This document shows, one piece after another, positions 1-8,633 of a stretch of 64,000 nucleotides of DNA (within the stretch, counting starts at the first letter, position 1; every line of letters begins with the position of its first letter). This DNA is from Viridibacillus sp050278625. GTDB lineage: Bacteria > Bacillota > Bacilli > Bacillales_A > Planococcaceae. Below the pieces are notes generated by a model that saw only the letters and a program-made list of their open reading frames with translations, was not told the DNA's origin and searched no databases. The stretch spans positions 47,566-111,565 of the forward strand of contig NZ_JBNNTI010000008.1 in NCBI RefSeq assembly GCF_050278625.1. Reading direction: 5' to 3'. The translations under genes and the position numbers were made by a program.

Positions 1-1
1 A

Positions 2-1153
2 AACGGTAAAGGCTCTACATTAAATGCACTAAAGGAAATATTAAAGTACAGCCAAGTTAAAAAAGTAGGTTGCTTTGTTTCTCCACACTTAGAGCGGATA
101 AATGAGCGTATTACAATAAGTGACAAGCAAATATCAGATGAGCAATTCCTCTATTACGTTAATAAAGTATTTGCAGCTATAGATGAAAAGAACGGTGTTT
201 ATCCTAGTTTTTTTGAAATTTTGACGATTGTAGCATGCCTCTATTTTGCAGATGAAGAAGTAGATGTGGCTCTAATTGAAACTGGCATTGGGGGCAAATT
301 AGATTCAACTAATGTTATTAATCCTCTCATTTCAATTATTACAACGATTTCTTTAGAGCACACTGCAATATTAGGTGACACTTATGAGGAAATTGCCTAT
401 CAAAAAGGTGGCATTATTAAAGAAAATAGACCTGTTGTGACAACGGTAGAAAATAAAGAAGCGTTAAAAGTTCTGCGGAAAATAGCTGAAGAGAAGCACG
501 CACCTATAGCAATCTTCAAAGAGGACTTTGTGGCTACAAAAGTCACTCAAAAGGTACATGCGCAGATTTTTAATTATGCTAAAGAGGAATACGTAATAAA
601 TGATGTTGAATTACGTATGGCAGGACCCCATCAAATTAACAATGCTTCATTAGCTATTACGACGGCATTATTATTAAGAGATGCTGGATACTTTGATATT
701 ACAGAAGAAGCCGTTCGAAAAGCCTTAAAAGAAGCAAAATGGGCTGGTCGCTTTGAAGAATATGCCCATCATATCATAATTGATGGTGCGCATAATCCTG
801 AAGGTACAGAGGCATTAATCACTACTTTAAAAGCGAAATTTCCAACAAGGGAATACGATTTTATCTATGCTGCTTTGCAGGATAAGGATCATCTGAAAAG
901 TATTCAAATGATGGAGGAAGTAGCATCCTCTATGACATTTACGCAAATAAGTATGCCTAATGCCGCACCAGCTGCTGAATTAGCTGCACTATCACAACAC
1001 CACCATACTCATTTTGATAGTGAATGGGAACGAGTAGTGAAACGAGCAACCGAGGAAAAAGAGGAAGAGCATGTATTAGTCATAACAGGATCTCTGTATT
1101 TTATTTCTGAAGTGCGCGCGTTTTTAAACAATAAAGTGAAGCAAAATAAATGA
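2..1153 (+). CDS. folC: Folylpolyglutamate/dihydrofolate synthase, 5' end outside window
   Basis: This enzyme adds glutamates to folates (and dihydropteroate) using ATP in the cytoplasm. The frame is open from base 2, so the gene starts before the window; about 383 residues remain and perhaps 45 N-terminal ones are missing. The visible part opens inside the Mur-ligase-type P-loop (NGKGST). It continues with the Omega-loop-like motif ETGIGGKLDSTN, ISLEHTAILGDT, the lysine region QKGGIIK, the GPHQINNASLA motif and the C-terminal DGAHNPEG, all typical of FolC. A second folC copy follows after 9 bases, so the two are probably cotranscribed. In B. subtilis a single folC lies upstream of comC, matching this position. 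Confidence 0.93.
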   Translation, partial: NGKGSTLNALKEILKYSQVKKVGCFVSPHLERINERITISDKQISDEQFLYYVNKVFAAIDEKNGVYPSFFEILTIVACLYFADEEVDVALIETGIGGKLDSTNVINPLISIITTISLEHTAILGDTYEEIAYQKGGIIKENRPVVTTVENKEALKVLRKIAEEKHAPIAIFKEDFVATKVTQKVHAQIFNYAKEEYVINDVELRMAGPHQINNASLAITTALLLRDAGYFDITEEAVRKALKEAKWAGRFEEYAHHIIIDGAHNPEGTEALITTLKAKFPTREYDFIYAALQDKDHLKSIQMMEEVASSMTFTQISMPNAAPAAELAALSQHHHTHFDSEWERVVKRATEEKEEEHVLVITGSLYFISEVRAFLNNKVKQNK

Positions 1154-1162
1154 GGTGCTGAC

Positions 1163-2416
1163 ATGATTCCAAAATTAGATCATTATAAAGACAGATGGGG
1201 AGTATGTAGTGATGCCTCGATAAAACCAGGGTTAACAGCAATTACTGAAGCATTGCAATTAGTAGGAAATCCACATAAAAACTTATCAGTAGTCCATGTG
1301 GCGGGTACAAATGGGAAAGGTTCAACCATTACCTTTTTAGAGCATATAAGTAAGGCTCACGGACTTTCGACTGCTACTTTTATGTCACCGTGTATAGAAG
1401 ATGTACATGACCAAATTAGGTTAAATGAACAGCCGATTTCGCCAGCAGAGATGGATATAGTATTTCGCATTATGGCGAATGCAGGGTTAGACGGTAAGTT
1501 AACAGATTTTGAACTTCTAACAGTAGCAGCTTTTCTGGCATTCGAGCGATTTGCACCTGACATTACTATTATTGAATGTGGTATGGGGGGGCGTTTTGAT
1601 AGCACAAATGTTGTGATGCCTATTGTGTCTGTTATACCGAGTATTGCATTAGAGCATACGAATTTTTTAGGCTCAACCCTTGAAAGTATTGCAATGCATA
1701 AAGCAGGTATTATTAAAGAAGGAAAACCAGTAGTGACAGGTATTCTACCAGTTGAATCGATGGATATTTTTATACAAGAAGCCAAGAAACATCACGCGGC
1801 ATTACTTATCTACACGGAAGATTTCAATGTTATTGAGGAAAATGCGACGGAAACATATATTGCTAATGATATACGAATAACGAATTTAACACGTAAAATG
1901 CAGGGGTTACACCAGCGTAGTAATATGGCGCTTGCAATTAAGGCATTTAATATCATTGCACAAGTGAATGGAGTTAAAACAAATGTCGATGCATTTCGGA
2001 GTGGGGTGCAAGGCGCTCAGTTATCGTGTCGCTTTGAACAACTCGCGCCGAAGCTCTATATTGATGGAGCACATAATCCAGCAAGTGCAAAAAGTTTAGT
2101 CGATGCGATCCATGAGCAATTTCCTAATGAACCCATCCATTTTATCGTTGGTATGTTGAAGGACAAGGATGTCCGAGGAGTTCTTGAGGAATTAGAAAAA
2201 GTGGGTACAACTTTTAGCTTTGTAGATGTTGCTAATGAACGTGCAATGGCTGCTGATGAAATTGTGAAAATGAGTAATGTAGAAAATAAATCGACAACAT
2301 ATGACATTTTGACTACTATTCAACAAAAGTTGCTGTTGAATGAAGTAATTATCATGACTGGTTCCTTATATTTGTTAGCAAAATGGCGAAAAATATTGCA
2401 TGAAACATTTAATTGA
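1163..2416 (+). CDS. folC: Second FolC-family folylpolyglutamate synthase paralogue
   Basis: This is a 417-residue protein of full family length with every FolC hallmark: P-loop GTNGKGST near residue 48, ECGMGGRFDSTN, IALEHTNFLGST, HKAGIIKEGKPVV with the conserved lysine, GLHQRSN and DGAHNPAS. It is clearly homologous to the gene just upstream but well diverged from it, so the tandem is not a recent duplication. A GAGGTG ribosome site precedes the ATG by a few bases. Expected role is glutamate addition to folate or dihydropteroate. Whether the two copies split the dihydrofolate and folylpolyglutamate activities cannot be judged from sequence. Confidence 0.9.
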   Translation: MIPKLDHYKDRWGVCSDASIKPGLTAITEALQLVGNPHKNLSVVHVAGTNGKGSTITFLEHISKAHGLSTATFMSPCIEDVHDQIRLNEQPISPAEMDIVFRIMANAGLDGKLTDFELLTVAAFLAFERFAPDITIIECGMGGRFDSTNVVMPIVSVIPSIALEHTNFLGSTLESIAMHKAGIIKEGKPVVTGILPVESMDIFIQEAKKHHAALLIYTEDFNVIEENATETYIANDIRITNLTRKMQGLHQRSNMALAIKAFNIIAQVNGVKTNVDAFRSGVQGAQLSCRFEQLAPKLYIDGAHNPASAKSLVDAIHEQFPNEPIHFIVGMLKDKDVRGVLEELEKVGTTFSFVDVANERAMAADEIVKMSNVENKSTTYDILTTIQQKLLLNEVIIMTGSLYLLAKWRKILHETFN

Positions 2417-2447
2417 ATTGCATTAAATGGATGACTTTGGTAAAACG

Positions 2448-2459
2448 ATTTGCTATAAT
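2448..2459 (+). promoter_or_regulatory. Candidate extended -10 promoter for the GGDEF gene
   Basis: TGCTATAAT (TGn extension plus a perfect TATAAT at 2454-2459) lies 45 bases before the GTG start of the diguanylate cyclase gene. No good -35 box is seen at the normal spacing, which is common for extended -10 promoters. Confidence 0.45.
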
Positions 2460-2503
2460 TGCTTAAAAGTAGGCATAAATACTCACGGTGAGGGGTGTGA
2501 GAA

Positions 2504-4213
2504 GTGAATTTGTCACTAAAGTTCAAATGGACCGTCTTTGCAGTATGGTTGGCCACTGTACCAATTAGTTTATATGTGGTATACCTCTATTTCCCTCCGC
2601 CAACAAATATTGATTGGTCTGAGTTTATAGGTTTAATAGTGTTGGCAATCATTACAACCATTTTTCCTATAGTTATAAACGGGGTACCTTTATTTTTTAT
2701 GCAATGGGTAAACTTAGCGGTTTTTTTGAAATATGGTTTATTTATAGAATTAATTGTATTCCAAATTGCACTAATTCCATTTTTATATCGAGCTAAACTA
2801 CTAAAGCCAGACTTATACCGTATTCCTTGGAATTCGATTATGTTTTTCCTCGTATCATTTATTAGTGGTTTATTTTTTATCTTAATTGGTGGAAAATTTG
2901 GTTCGCTTAGTATACCTCATATTGTCGTATTCGGAATGATTTATTTATTAGTGAATACTTTTATAAATCATGTATTACTGAAATTAAGTTTAATCTTTAT
3001 GAAAAAAAGAGCTCCATTTCTAACAAAAGATGATTATTGGGATTATAATAGTATGCTATTCACTTTTCCTATGGGATTAACACTATATCTACTGTCAGAA
3101 TATGTGGGATTAATAGCATTTGTTTTACTAGGTATGCCATTTTTGATAGTGACTCAGATTTTAAGAATGTATAGTACTTCAGAAAGAGTAAATGAATACT
3201 TATCGATGGCAGCGCATTTTGGTCATCAGTTAGGGGATAGCTTAACGAGTGATGAAGTTGTGGATTTATTTATGGGTAAAACAATTGAAATCATGCCTGT
3301 AGATCATGCTTACATTATCGATATAGTTAATGGTCAACTACAATTCGCCAGGTCACATGAAAATGGTGTAGATACAGCTGTTAATGTTTCTCACGAAAAT
3401 ATTTTAAAAACTCCAATCAAAGAAATAATGAATACAGAGCAAACAATAGTATATAACCAACAGTCCGAATGGATAAGTATGGGGGCTGGCTTTTTACCCT
3501 TTGCCACGCAAAGTATAGTCATGATGCCAATTTCGAGAAATCAAAAAATGGTAGGGGTTTTATTGTTAGCTTCAAATAAGAAGAAATCCTTTGAAGAATA
3601 TCAAATTCGTATATTGGACTTACTATGTTCGTATTTCGCTGTTTCTGTGGAGCGCTCACGATATCTTGAGGCAACGTTAAACAAAAGTGAACGTTGCGGG
3701 CTAACTGGGTTATATAATTACAGGTACTTTGAGGAACAACTTACATCTAAAATGCAAGAATTATTAGATGGAGAAATGCGTCAGCTATCGTTAATCATGC
3801 TGGATATTGATCATTTTAAGCTTATTAATGATTCATACGGTCACCAAAGCGGCAATGATATCTTATGTGACTTTGCTCGAACATTAGAGGAGGAAGTGGG
3901 AAATAGAGGGGTACTTGCTAGATTTGGTGGTGAGGAGTTCGTAATTCTGCTGCCTAACGTGTCTAAAAGTGAGGCTCTTCAATTAGCAGAAGAAATTCGT
4001 ATGAAAGTGCAATTTAAATCATTTGAAATTGAATCGGATTTGAGTGTGAATCATATAAGAGAACATGTCACAATCACGACTAGTGTTGGTGTTTCAACTG
4101 CTCCTGAGGATTGTGATAGTTCTATGGCGCTATTACGAAATGCTGATAGAGCTTTGTATGTAGGAGCCAAACAAAAAGGTCGAAATCGCGTAGCAGAGTA
4201 TCTAAAAACCTAA
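2504..4213 (+). CDS. Membrane diguanylate cyclase (TM-GAF-GGDEF)
   Basis: The predicted 569-residue protein makes the second messenger cyclic di-GMP from GTP. Residues about 8-215 are strongly hydrophobic, with six or so membrane segments, followed by a GAF-like sensor region (about 230-380) and a C-terminal GGDEF domain (about 400-565). The signature is present as RFGGEEF, with LDIDHFKLIND and the helix motif DRALYVGAKQKGRN. The usual RxxD inhibitory site just before the signature is not seen, so product inhibition may be absent, and the domain entry reads CGLTGLYN rather than the usual DxLTGLxN. The GTG start is preceded by GGTGAGGGGTG. The signal sensed is unknown. Confidence 0.85.
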   Translation: MNLSLKFKWTVFAVWLATVPISLYVVYLYFPPPTNIDWSEFIGLIVLAIITTIFPIVINGVPLFFMQWVNLAVFLKYGLFIELIVFQIALIPFLYRAKLLKPDLYRIPWNSIMFFLVSFISGLFFILIGGKFGSLSIPHIVVFGMIYLLVNTFINHVLLKLSLIFMKKRAPFLTKDDYWDYNSMLFTFPMGLTLYLLSEYVGLIAFVLLGMPFLIVTQILRMYSTSERVNEYLSMAAHFGHQLGDSLTSDEVVDLFMGKTIEIMPVDHAYIIDIVNGQLQFARSHENGVDTAVNVSHENILKTPIKEIMNTEQTIVYNQQSEWISMGAGFLPFATQSIVMMPISRNQKMVGVLLLASNKKKSFEEYQIRILDLLCSYFAVSVERSRYLEATLNKSERCGLTGLYNYRYFEEQLTSKMQELLDGEMRQLSLIMLDIDHFKLINDSYGHQSGNDILCDFARTLEEEVGNRGVLARFGGEEFVILLPNVSKSEALQLAEEIRMKVQFKSFEIESDLSVNHIREHVTITTSVGVSTAPEDCDSSMALLRNADRALYVGAKQKGRNRVAEYLKT

Positions 4214-4375
4214 ACAAAAGCTAAGGGGATTCTAGAATTCTCTTAGCTATTGCAGCATATAATGAATAGTAGTATACATATCCGTCAAACATTTTTTTAA
4301 AATATGAATGCCTGTATTACTATTAATATACTGTTGGAAATGCATAAAGAAAACGTGTAATTTAAATGAAAGGAT

Positions 4376-4927
4376 GTACTTAAAATCAATCAACTTGAAT
4401 ATCTAAGCAAAGATCCTGGAAAAAGACAGTTAGAAAAGGTCCTTCGAGCACTCCAGAATATTGAACAATTAACTATCACCAAGATTAATCGCATTGTGAT
4501 AAAAAATGATGAGACCATTACTGTAACTAATTTGTCTAAAAAAGATTTATTTGAAGGAATAACTAATCATAATAGCGAATCAATAACTACTGATGAAACA
4601 ATACCCCTTAATCTTCCGTCAGCTAAACAACAAGTTGAGGAAATGCAGTATGAAACTCCCGTATTTACAAATGCATCTGAAGCGACCTTAATTAAGCCTG
4701 AGTGTATAACATTTGATGCATTACTAACCTCTCCAAATTATGATGATGTTTATGATTTTATTAAAGAAGTAGAAAGATTAGAACGCATAGTTCGTATAGA
4801 TAAAATAAGTTTTTCGGTACCAAATGGAGATGCAGTTTTAAATGGTCTAAAAGAAACCATTCAAACGACATTGCAGCTCACGACTTTCTACTATAAGGAT
4901 AAGCCTTGTCTACAAAAATATTTATAA
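4376..4927 (+). pseudogene. PilO-like gene remnant, start lost
   Basis: The frame is open from 4370 to the stop at 4927, but it is preceded directly by an in-frame stop (4367-4369) and has no usable start near its ribosome-site-like AAAGGATG. The first in-frame GTG is at 4496, well inside the homologous stretch. About 183 residues can be read. The C-terminal part (IDKISFSVPNGDAV, then TTLQLTTFYYKDK) resembles the end of PilO-type pilus assembly proteins and is matched by a second copy at 5546-5666. The PilO assignment is inferred from this tail and from comC downstream; the 5' truncation is seen directly. Confidence 0.5.
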
Positions 4928-4942
4928 TAGGAGAATTGGAAT

Positions 4943-5550
4943 ATGAGGTTATTTACGAAAATCACAATTACCCTACTGGTATTCAGTTTTCTTGTATATG
5001 TGGGGGGTAAAGTATTAGCTGCTCCTAAAGGATCTACTATTGGTAATGTATCTATCGAGGATTTGTCTAAGGGAGAAATGAAGAAAAAATTAAATGCAGC
5101 TATAGTTGAATGGCAAGGTAGTGAAATATATATAACTGTTGGAGAAAAAGAAATTACTTTATCTGGATAAGATTTCCTTTTTGATGTAAGTGCCTCTATT
5201 AAGCAATATGAACTTAGTGTAGTACATAGTGCAGTGCTGCAAAGTAGCTTTGAAATTTTGGAAAGGCTCAAGCTAACGAAATTCCAATCTATGTGAATGC
5301 AGGTTATGAGGCGGTTGTTAATCCAGTATTTAAAAGGGACTTTCGATTTGTATCTCATAGTAAAGTACCTGCAAAAATTGTAGCCAAAGTAAAATCAGGT
5401 AAATTAAAAATTGAGCTATATTCACTTCCAGGAAATCCAAAAGTATCCGTCTTTGACAATGGCGAAAAGAGTATTAGGCCGCGGACTATATATAGATATT
5501 CTTCTTATATAGAAGAAGGAGAAAATATTGCCTCGTATTATGTGTATTGA
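4943..5550 (+). pseudogene. VanW-like protein gene, broken by a stop and frameshift
   Basis: The ATG at 4943 has a good upstream site (TAGGAGAA) and starts a protein with an N-terminal signal or anchor segment (residues 4-27), then a region like the PG_binding_4/VanW N-terminal domain (GNVSIEDLSKGEMKKKLN). A TAA at 5168-5170 stops it after 75 residues. The same frame continues as DFLFDVSASIKQYE to 5297, then homology moves to another frame (ANEIPIYVNAGYEAVVNP, then RDFRFVSHSKVPAKI) ending at 5550, which resembles the VanW domain core. At least one nonsense and one frameshift mutation are needed, so the gene is dead. The family name is my inference. Confidence 0.55.
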
Positions 5551-5666
5551 CTCTGTTGAGTATGAGGTGCCAAATATAGATGTACAAAGTTCAGAGACAA
5601 TGGAAGATCTTCAGGCAACCGTACAACTCACGGTTCTTCTATTATGAGGGCCCACTAGGAGAATAA
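5546..5666 (+). pseudogene. Second PilO-like C-terminal tail, frameshifted
   Basis: The frame from 5546 reads DSVEYEVPNIDVQSSETM, then LQATVQLT; after a one-base shift near 5633 the reading continues FYYEGPLGE and stops at 5664-5666. It aligns with the tail of the remnant at 4376-4927 (VPN.D, ET, LQ.T.QLT, FYY). This is therefore the end of a gene whose front has been lost, lying directly before comC. It supports the view that the segment is a collapsed pilus-type operon. Confidence 0.45.
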
Positions 5667-5688
5667 AACTATAATAAGAGGGATATAA

Positions 5689-6444
5689 ATGATAACTATT
5701 TATGCGCTATTCTTTTTTATATTTGGTTTAGTTTTTGGTTCGTTTTTTAATGTCATTGGTTTAAGAGTGCCTAAAGGGGAGTCGATTGTTCGACCACCTT
5801 CACATTGTACAAATTGTCAAAGGCGTCTAACATATAAGGACTTAGTACCTGTTTTATCTTTTTTGTTTTTGAAAGGCAAATGCAGAAGTTGCGATGAAAA
5901 AATTCGCTGCATATATCCATTAATGGAACTCTTGACAGGTGTTTTTTTTGCCTTGGCGTATTTGGAATTGGGATTGAAGCCTGAATTAATTATCGCACTA
6001 TTGTTTATTTCGATGTTAATCATTATTACTGTTTCAGATATTGCGTATATGTTGATACCTAATAGGATTTTATTGTTTTTTGGTGTGTTATTAGCGGTGG
6101 GGCGTATATTTATCCAGTCGGATCCATGGTGGAATAGTATTGTTGGTGCATTTGGAGGTTTTTTAATATTATTACTTGTGTCTATCCTGTCGAAAGGTGG
6201 AATAGGGGGCGGGGATATTAAATTATTTTTCATTATAGGACTAGTGTTAGGTGTTTTTTCGACATTACTTGCGTTATTCTTAGCTTCGGTCATTGGTTTA
6301 ATAGCGGGTGTTATACTATTAATCTACCGAAAGCAGGGACGTAAAACGCCGATTCCTTTTGGTCCATCGATTGCAGTTGCAAGTATACTTGCTTACTTCT
6401 ATGGTGAACAAATTCTCGAATGGTATATGAATTTGTTATTTTAA
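5689..6444 (+). CDS. comC: Type IV prepilin leader peptidase/methylase ComC
   Basis: This 251-residue integral membrane aspartyl protease cuts and N-methylates prepilin-like proteins (the ComG pseudopilins in competent Bacillus). The N-terminal cytoplasmic loop has two CxxC pairs (CTNC and CRSC) for zinc. The two catalytic aspartates are in VSDIAYMLIPN and in GGGDIKLF, the GxGD signature. About eight hydrophobic segments are present. It is intact although pilus-like genes immediately upstream are decayed, which suggests it still serves ComG pseudopilins encoded elsewhere. Its position after folC matches B. subtilis. Confidence 0.93.
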   Translation: MITIYALFFFIFGLVFGSFFNVIGLRVPKGESIVRPPSHCTNCQRRLTYKDLVPVLSFLFLKGKCRSCDEKIRCIYPLMELLTGVFFALAYLELGLKPELIIALLFISMLIIITVSDIAYMLIPNRILLFFGVLLAVGRIFIQSDPWWNSIVGAFGGFLILLLVSILSKGGIGGGDIKLFFIIGLVLGVFSTLLALFLASVIGLIAGVILLIYRKQGRKTPIPFGPSIAVASILAYFYGEQILEWYMNLLF

Positions 6445-6459
6445 CAAGATAAATTTTGT

Positions 6460-6490
6460 AGACAAGACGACAAGAGTCTTGTCTTTTTTT
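6460..6490 (+). terminator. Intrinsic terminator after comC
   Basis: A perfect 9-bp stem (AGACAAGAC / GTCTTGTCT) with a 7-base loop is followed by a run of Ts, 15 bases after the comC stop. Confidence 0.85.
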
Positions 6491-6527
6491 ATGGTCATCA
6501 TGCTACGGTTATTAGAGGGGTGATGAG

Positions 6528-7154
6528 ATGAAATTTGAATCTAGAAATAATAAAAAAATGCTGCTCTTGTCTATGGTTCATGGTGTGATTATTGGTGTGG
6601 CAGGAGTATTTCTATTTTTCATTGCATTGCATTTTTTTGATGGACAAGCAGATGAACAAGTTAGTAATAATAAGAAAACTGCAACAAAAACGGCAACAAC
6701 TGCTAAGGTTGATGACAAAGCATATACTTTTTATGCGCAGCAGTATGGTGTTTTTTCAAGTGAGCAATCAGCAACGGAATTCCTAGGTACTAATCCAAAG
6801 CTATATAACAGTGCTATCGTTTCATTTGGTGGTCAATATTTTGTATGGTCTGCTGTTGGGACAAAAGAGAAAGAAATTAAAGAAAGAGTAGATAAGGATT
6901 CTTTCGTAAAAGAGATTAGCTTTAGCGGTGCTAAGTGTGAAAATGCTGCACTTGTCGAAATGCCGAAAGTACTGAGTGCTTCAAAAGTGTCAAAGTTTAC
7001 TTTTGATGGTTCTAAGAAAAAGATAGAGCCACCTTCTAATTGGGCTTCTAACATTGAAGCGGTGTCAAAGGTTTCTGATGATATTCTAGTGATTAGATTA
7101 CAGCTAATTAGCCATTATACAGCTCAAAACAAATGTCTCAAAATTGGATTTTAA
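6528..7154 (+). CDS. SpoIIB-like single-pass membrane protein with SPOR-like region
   Basis: The 208-residue product has a short basic N-terminus, one membrane segment (about residues 12-36) and an extracytoplasmic part. Residues about 67-120 resemble an SPOR peptidoglycan-binding domain (YAQQYGVFSSEQSATEF, then YFVWSAVGTKEKE). Position between comC and the maf-like gene is that of B. subtilis spoIIB, which acts in septal wall dissolution during engulfment. Similarity is structural rather than in clear motifs, and the protein is shorter than B. subtilis SpoIIB, so the symbol is withheld. The start has a GGGGTGATGAG site just before the ATG. Confidence 0.6.
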   Translation: MKFESRNNKKMLLLSMVHGVIIGVAGVFLFFIALHFFDGQADEQVSNNKKTATKTATTAKVDDKAYTFYAQQYGVFSSEQSATEFLGTNPKLYNSAIVSFGGQYFVWSAVGTKEKEIKERVDKDSFVKEISFSGAKCENAALVEMPKVLSASKVSKFTFDGSKKKIEPPSNWASNIEAVSKVSDDILVIRLQLISHYTAQNKCLKIGF

Positions 7155-7240
7155 GGTGTTAATAACGGTCAAATCATGATTTTAACACTTTTGAAAAAAA
7201 TGTCGTTTCGATTATGATGTCAAAAAAGGAGGGAATTGGA

Positions 7241-7852
7241 ATGACTTTAAATCCAGTTACGACTATTGTTTTAGTGAGTCCAAGAGGCAACGCAGAGGAT
7301 ATCTTTTCTAGTATTCAGGTACCTTATGAGGTTGAGTATCATCATATAGCCATAGATTATCCTTCGACTACATCGCCTTTGGATTTTACTGTGTATTGTT
7401 CTTTTGTGACTTTGTGGCGGCAATTTATGGTCGATCATAATAAGGCATATATTTCAGTGAAAAGAACTATTAGTATCGATGGGGAAATTTTATGCCCCCC
7501 TACTACTAGACGGGCGGCTTATCGTTATTTAGCTAAATTATCAAATTGTCAACATATTGTAACGACAGCTATTGCTGTTAGGTATCTTGGGCAGGTAACA
7601 ATGCTTGTGGTGGAGTCTAAAGTGAGGATGAAAAAGCTCTCTAAAAAAATAATTGAACATTATGTTGAAACGGGGGAACCTTTTGAACATGATATTGGTT
7701 ATAATATACAAGGATTAGGGGCAAATTTATCGCAATCTATTGAAGGTGATTTTGATAATGTCGCGGGATTACCGATTAACGCTTTGCAAGAGCATTTAAT
7801 TAGCAAGAAGATTCTCGTTGCAAAGGAAGGGGAGGTAGTCGATGTCTACTGA
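7241..7852 (+). CDS. Degenerate Maf-family protein, probably catalytically inactive
   Basis: The ATG at 7241 has an ideal AAAGGAGGG site; the ATG at 7214 lies before that site, so 203 residues is the likely product. Fold-level match to Maf nucleotide pyrophosphatases is clear at the C-terminus (YVETGEPF, GYNIQGLGA, IEGDFDNVAGLPI) and position between spoIIB and radC is that of maf. Hallmark residues are altered: SPRR reads SPRG, the catalytic ADT stretch reads KRT, the GKP lysine is lost, and DKAGAY reads EHDIGY. The protein is therefore likely a non-enzymatic relic or has a new role. It overlaps radC by 11 bases. Confidence 0.75.
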   Translation: MTLNPVTTIVLVSPRGNAEDIFSSIQVPYEVEYHHIAIDYPSTTSPLDFTVYCSFVTLWRQFMVDHNKAYISVKRTISIDGEILCPPTTRRAAYRYLAKLSNCQHIVTTAIAVRYLGQVTMLVVESKVRMKKLSKKIIEHYVETGEPFEHDIGYNIQGLGANLSQSIEGDFDNVAGLPINALQEHLISKKILVAKEGEVVDVY

Positions 7853-8540
7853 CACTATTAAATCAATGATGATTCGCGATGTACATCAAGATGACCGCCC
7901 TAGGGAACGCTTAAAACGACAAGGGGCAGAGAGTTTATCGAACCAAGAGCTTATTGCAATATTATTACGGACAGGAACAAAAGAAGAATCTGTTTTACAT
8001 ATTGCAAATCGAGTGTTAACCTCTTTCGAACAGCTTCACGAATTAAAGCATGCAGCCATTGAGGAAATTATGTCTGTAAAAGGGATTGGAGAGGCCAAAG
8101 CGATTCAATTACTTGCAGCTATTGAACTTGGTAGGAGGATGTCGCAACAGCGAATAGAAGACCGCTATACTATCCGTTCTCCTCAAGATGCTGCTACATA
8201 CTTAATGGCTGATATGACTGCTTTATTACAAGAGCATTTCGTAGTGTTGTTTTTGAATGTAAAAAACCAAATTATTCATAAGCAAACGATCTTCATTGGT
8301 AGTTTAAATGCGAGTATCGTCCACCCACGCGAAATTTTTCGTGAAGCTGTTAAACGATCTGCTGCTTCGCTTGTTTGTGCGCATAATCATCCCTCTGGCA
8401 ACCCCGCTCCTTCACCAGAAGATATTGAAGTGACGAAACGAATTCAAGAAGCCGGCTATATAATAGGTATAGAGCTTTTAGATCATGTCATAATTGGAGA
8501 TCACCAATTTATAAGTTTAAAGGAGAAAGGGTACATGTAA
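7842..8540 (+). CDS. radC: RadC family JAB-domain protein
   Basis: The 232-residue protein has an N-terminal helix-hairpin-helix region (MSVKGIGEAKAIQLLAAIEL) and a C-terminal MPN/JAB metalloprotease-like domain with the zinc motif HNHPSGNPAPSPED. Despite the historic name, a DNA-repair role is doubtful in this family. The gene overlaps the maf-like gene by 11 bases, with GGGGAGGTAG as ribosome site inside it, so translation is probably coupled. Gene order matches B. subtilis ysxA. Confidence 0.92.
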   Translation: MSTDTIKSMMIRDVHQDDRPRERLKRQGAESLSNQELIAILLRTGTKEESVLHIANRVLTSFEQLHELKHAAIEEIMSVKGIGEAKAIQLLAAIELGRRMSQQRIEDRYTIRSPQDAATYLMADMTALLQEHFVVLFLNVKNQIIHKQTIFIGSLNASIVHPREIFREAVKRSAASLVCAHNHPSGNPAPSPEDIEVTKRIQEAGYIIGIELLDHVIIGDHQFISLKEKGYM

Positions 8541-8566
8541 CACTGTAATTTTTCATTCCTTTCCGT

Positions 8567-8572
8567 TATAAT
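8567..8572 (+). promoter_or_regulatory. Candidate -10 box of an mreB promoter
   Basis: A perfect TATAAT sits 61 bases before the mreB start, in the 93-base gap after radC. The -35 region at 17-base spacing (TGTAAT) is weak, so this is only a candidate. Confidence 0.35.
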
Positions 8573-8633
8573 AAAACTTATGATTTAATGACAGCTAGAA
8601 AGTTATGGCTATAGAGAAAGGAAGAACATAATA

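Noticed and set aside
4219..4248. Hairpin AGCTAAG...CTTAGCT after the GGDEF gene as a terminator
   Set aside because: The stem is short and not followed by a T run.
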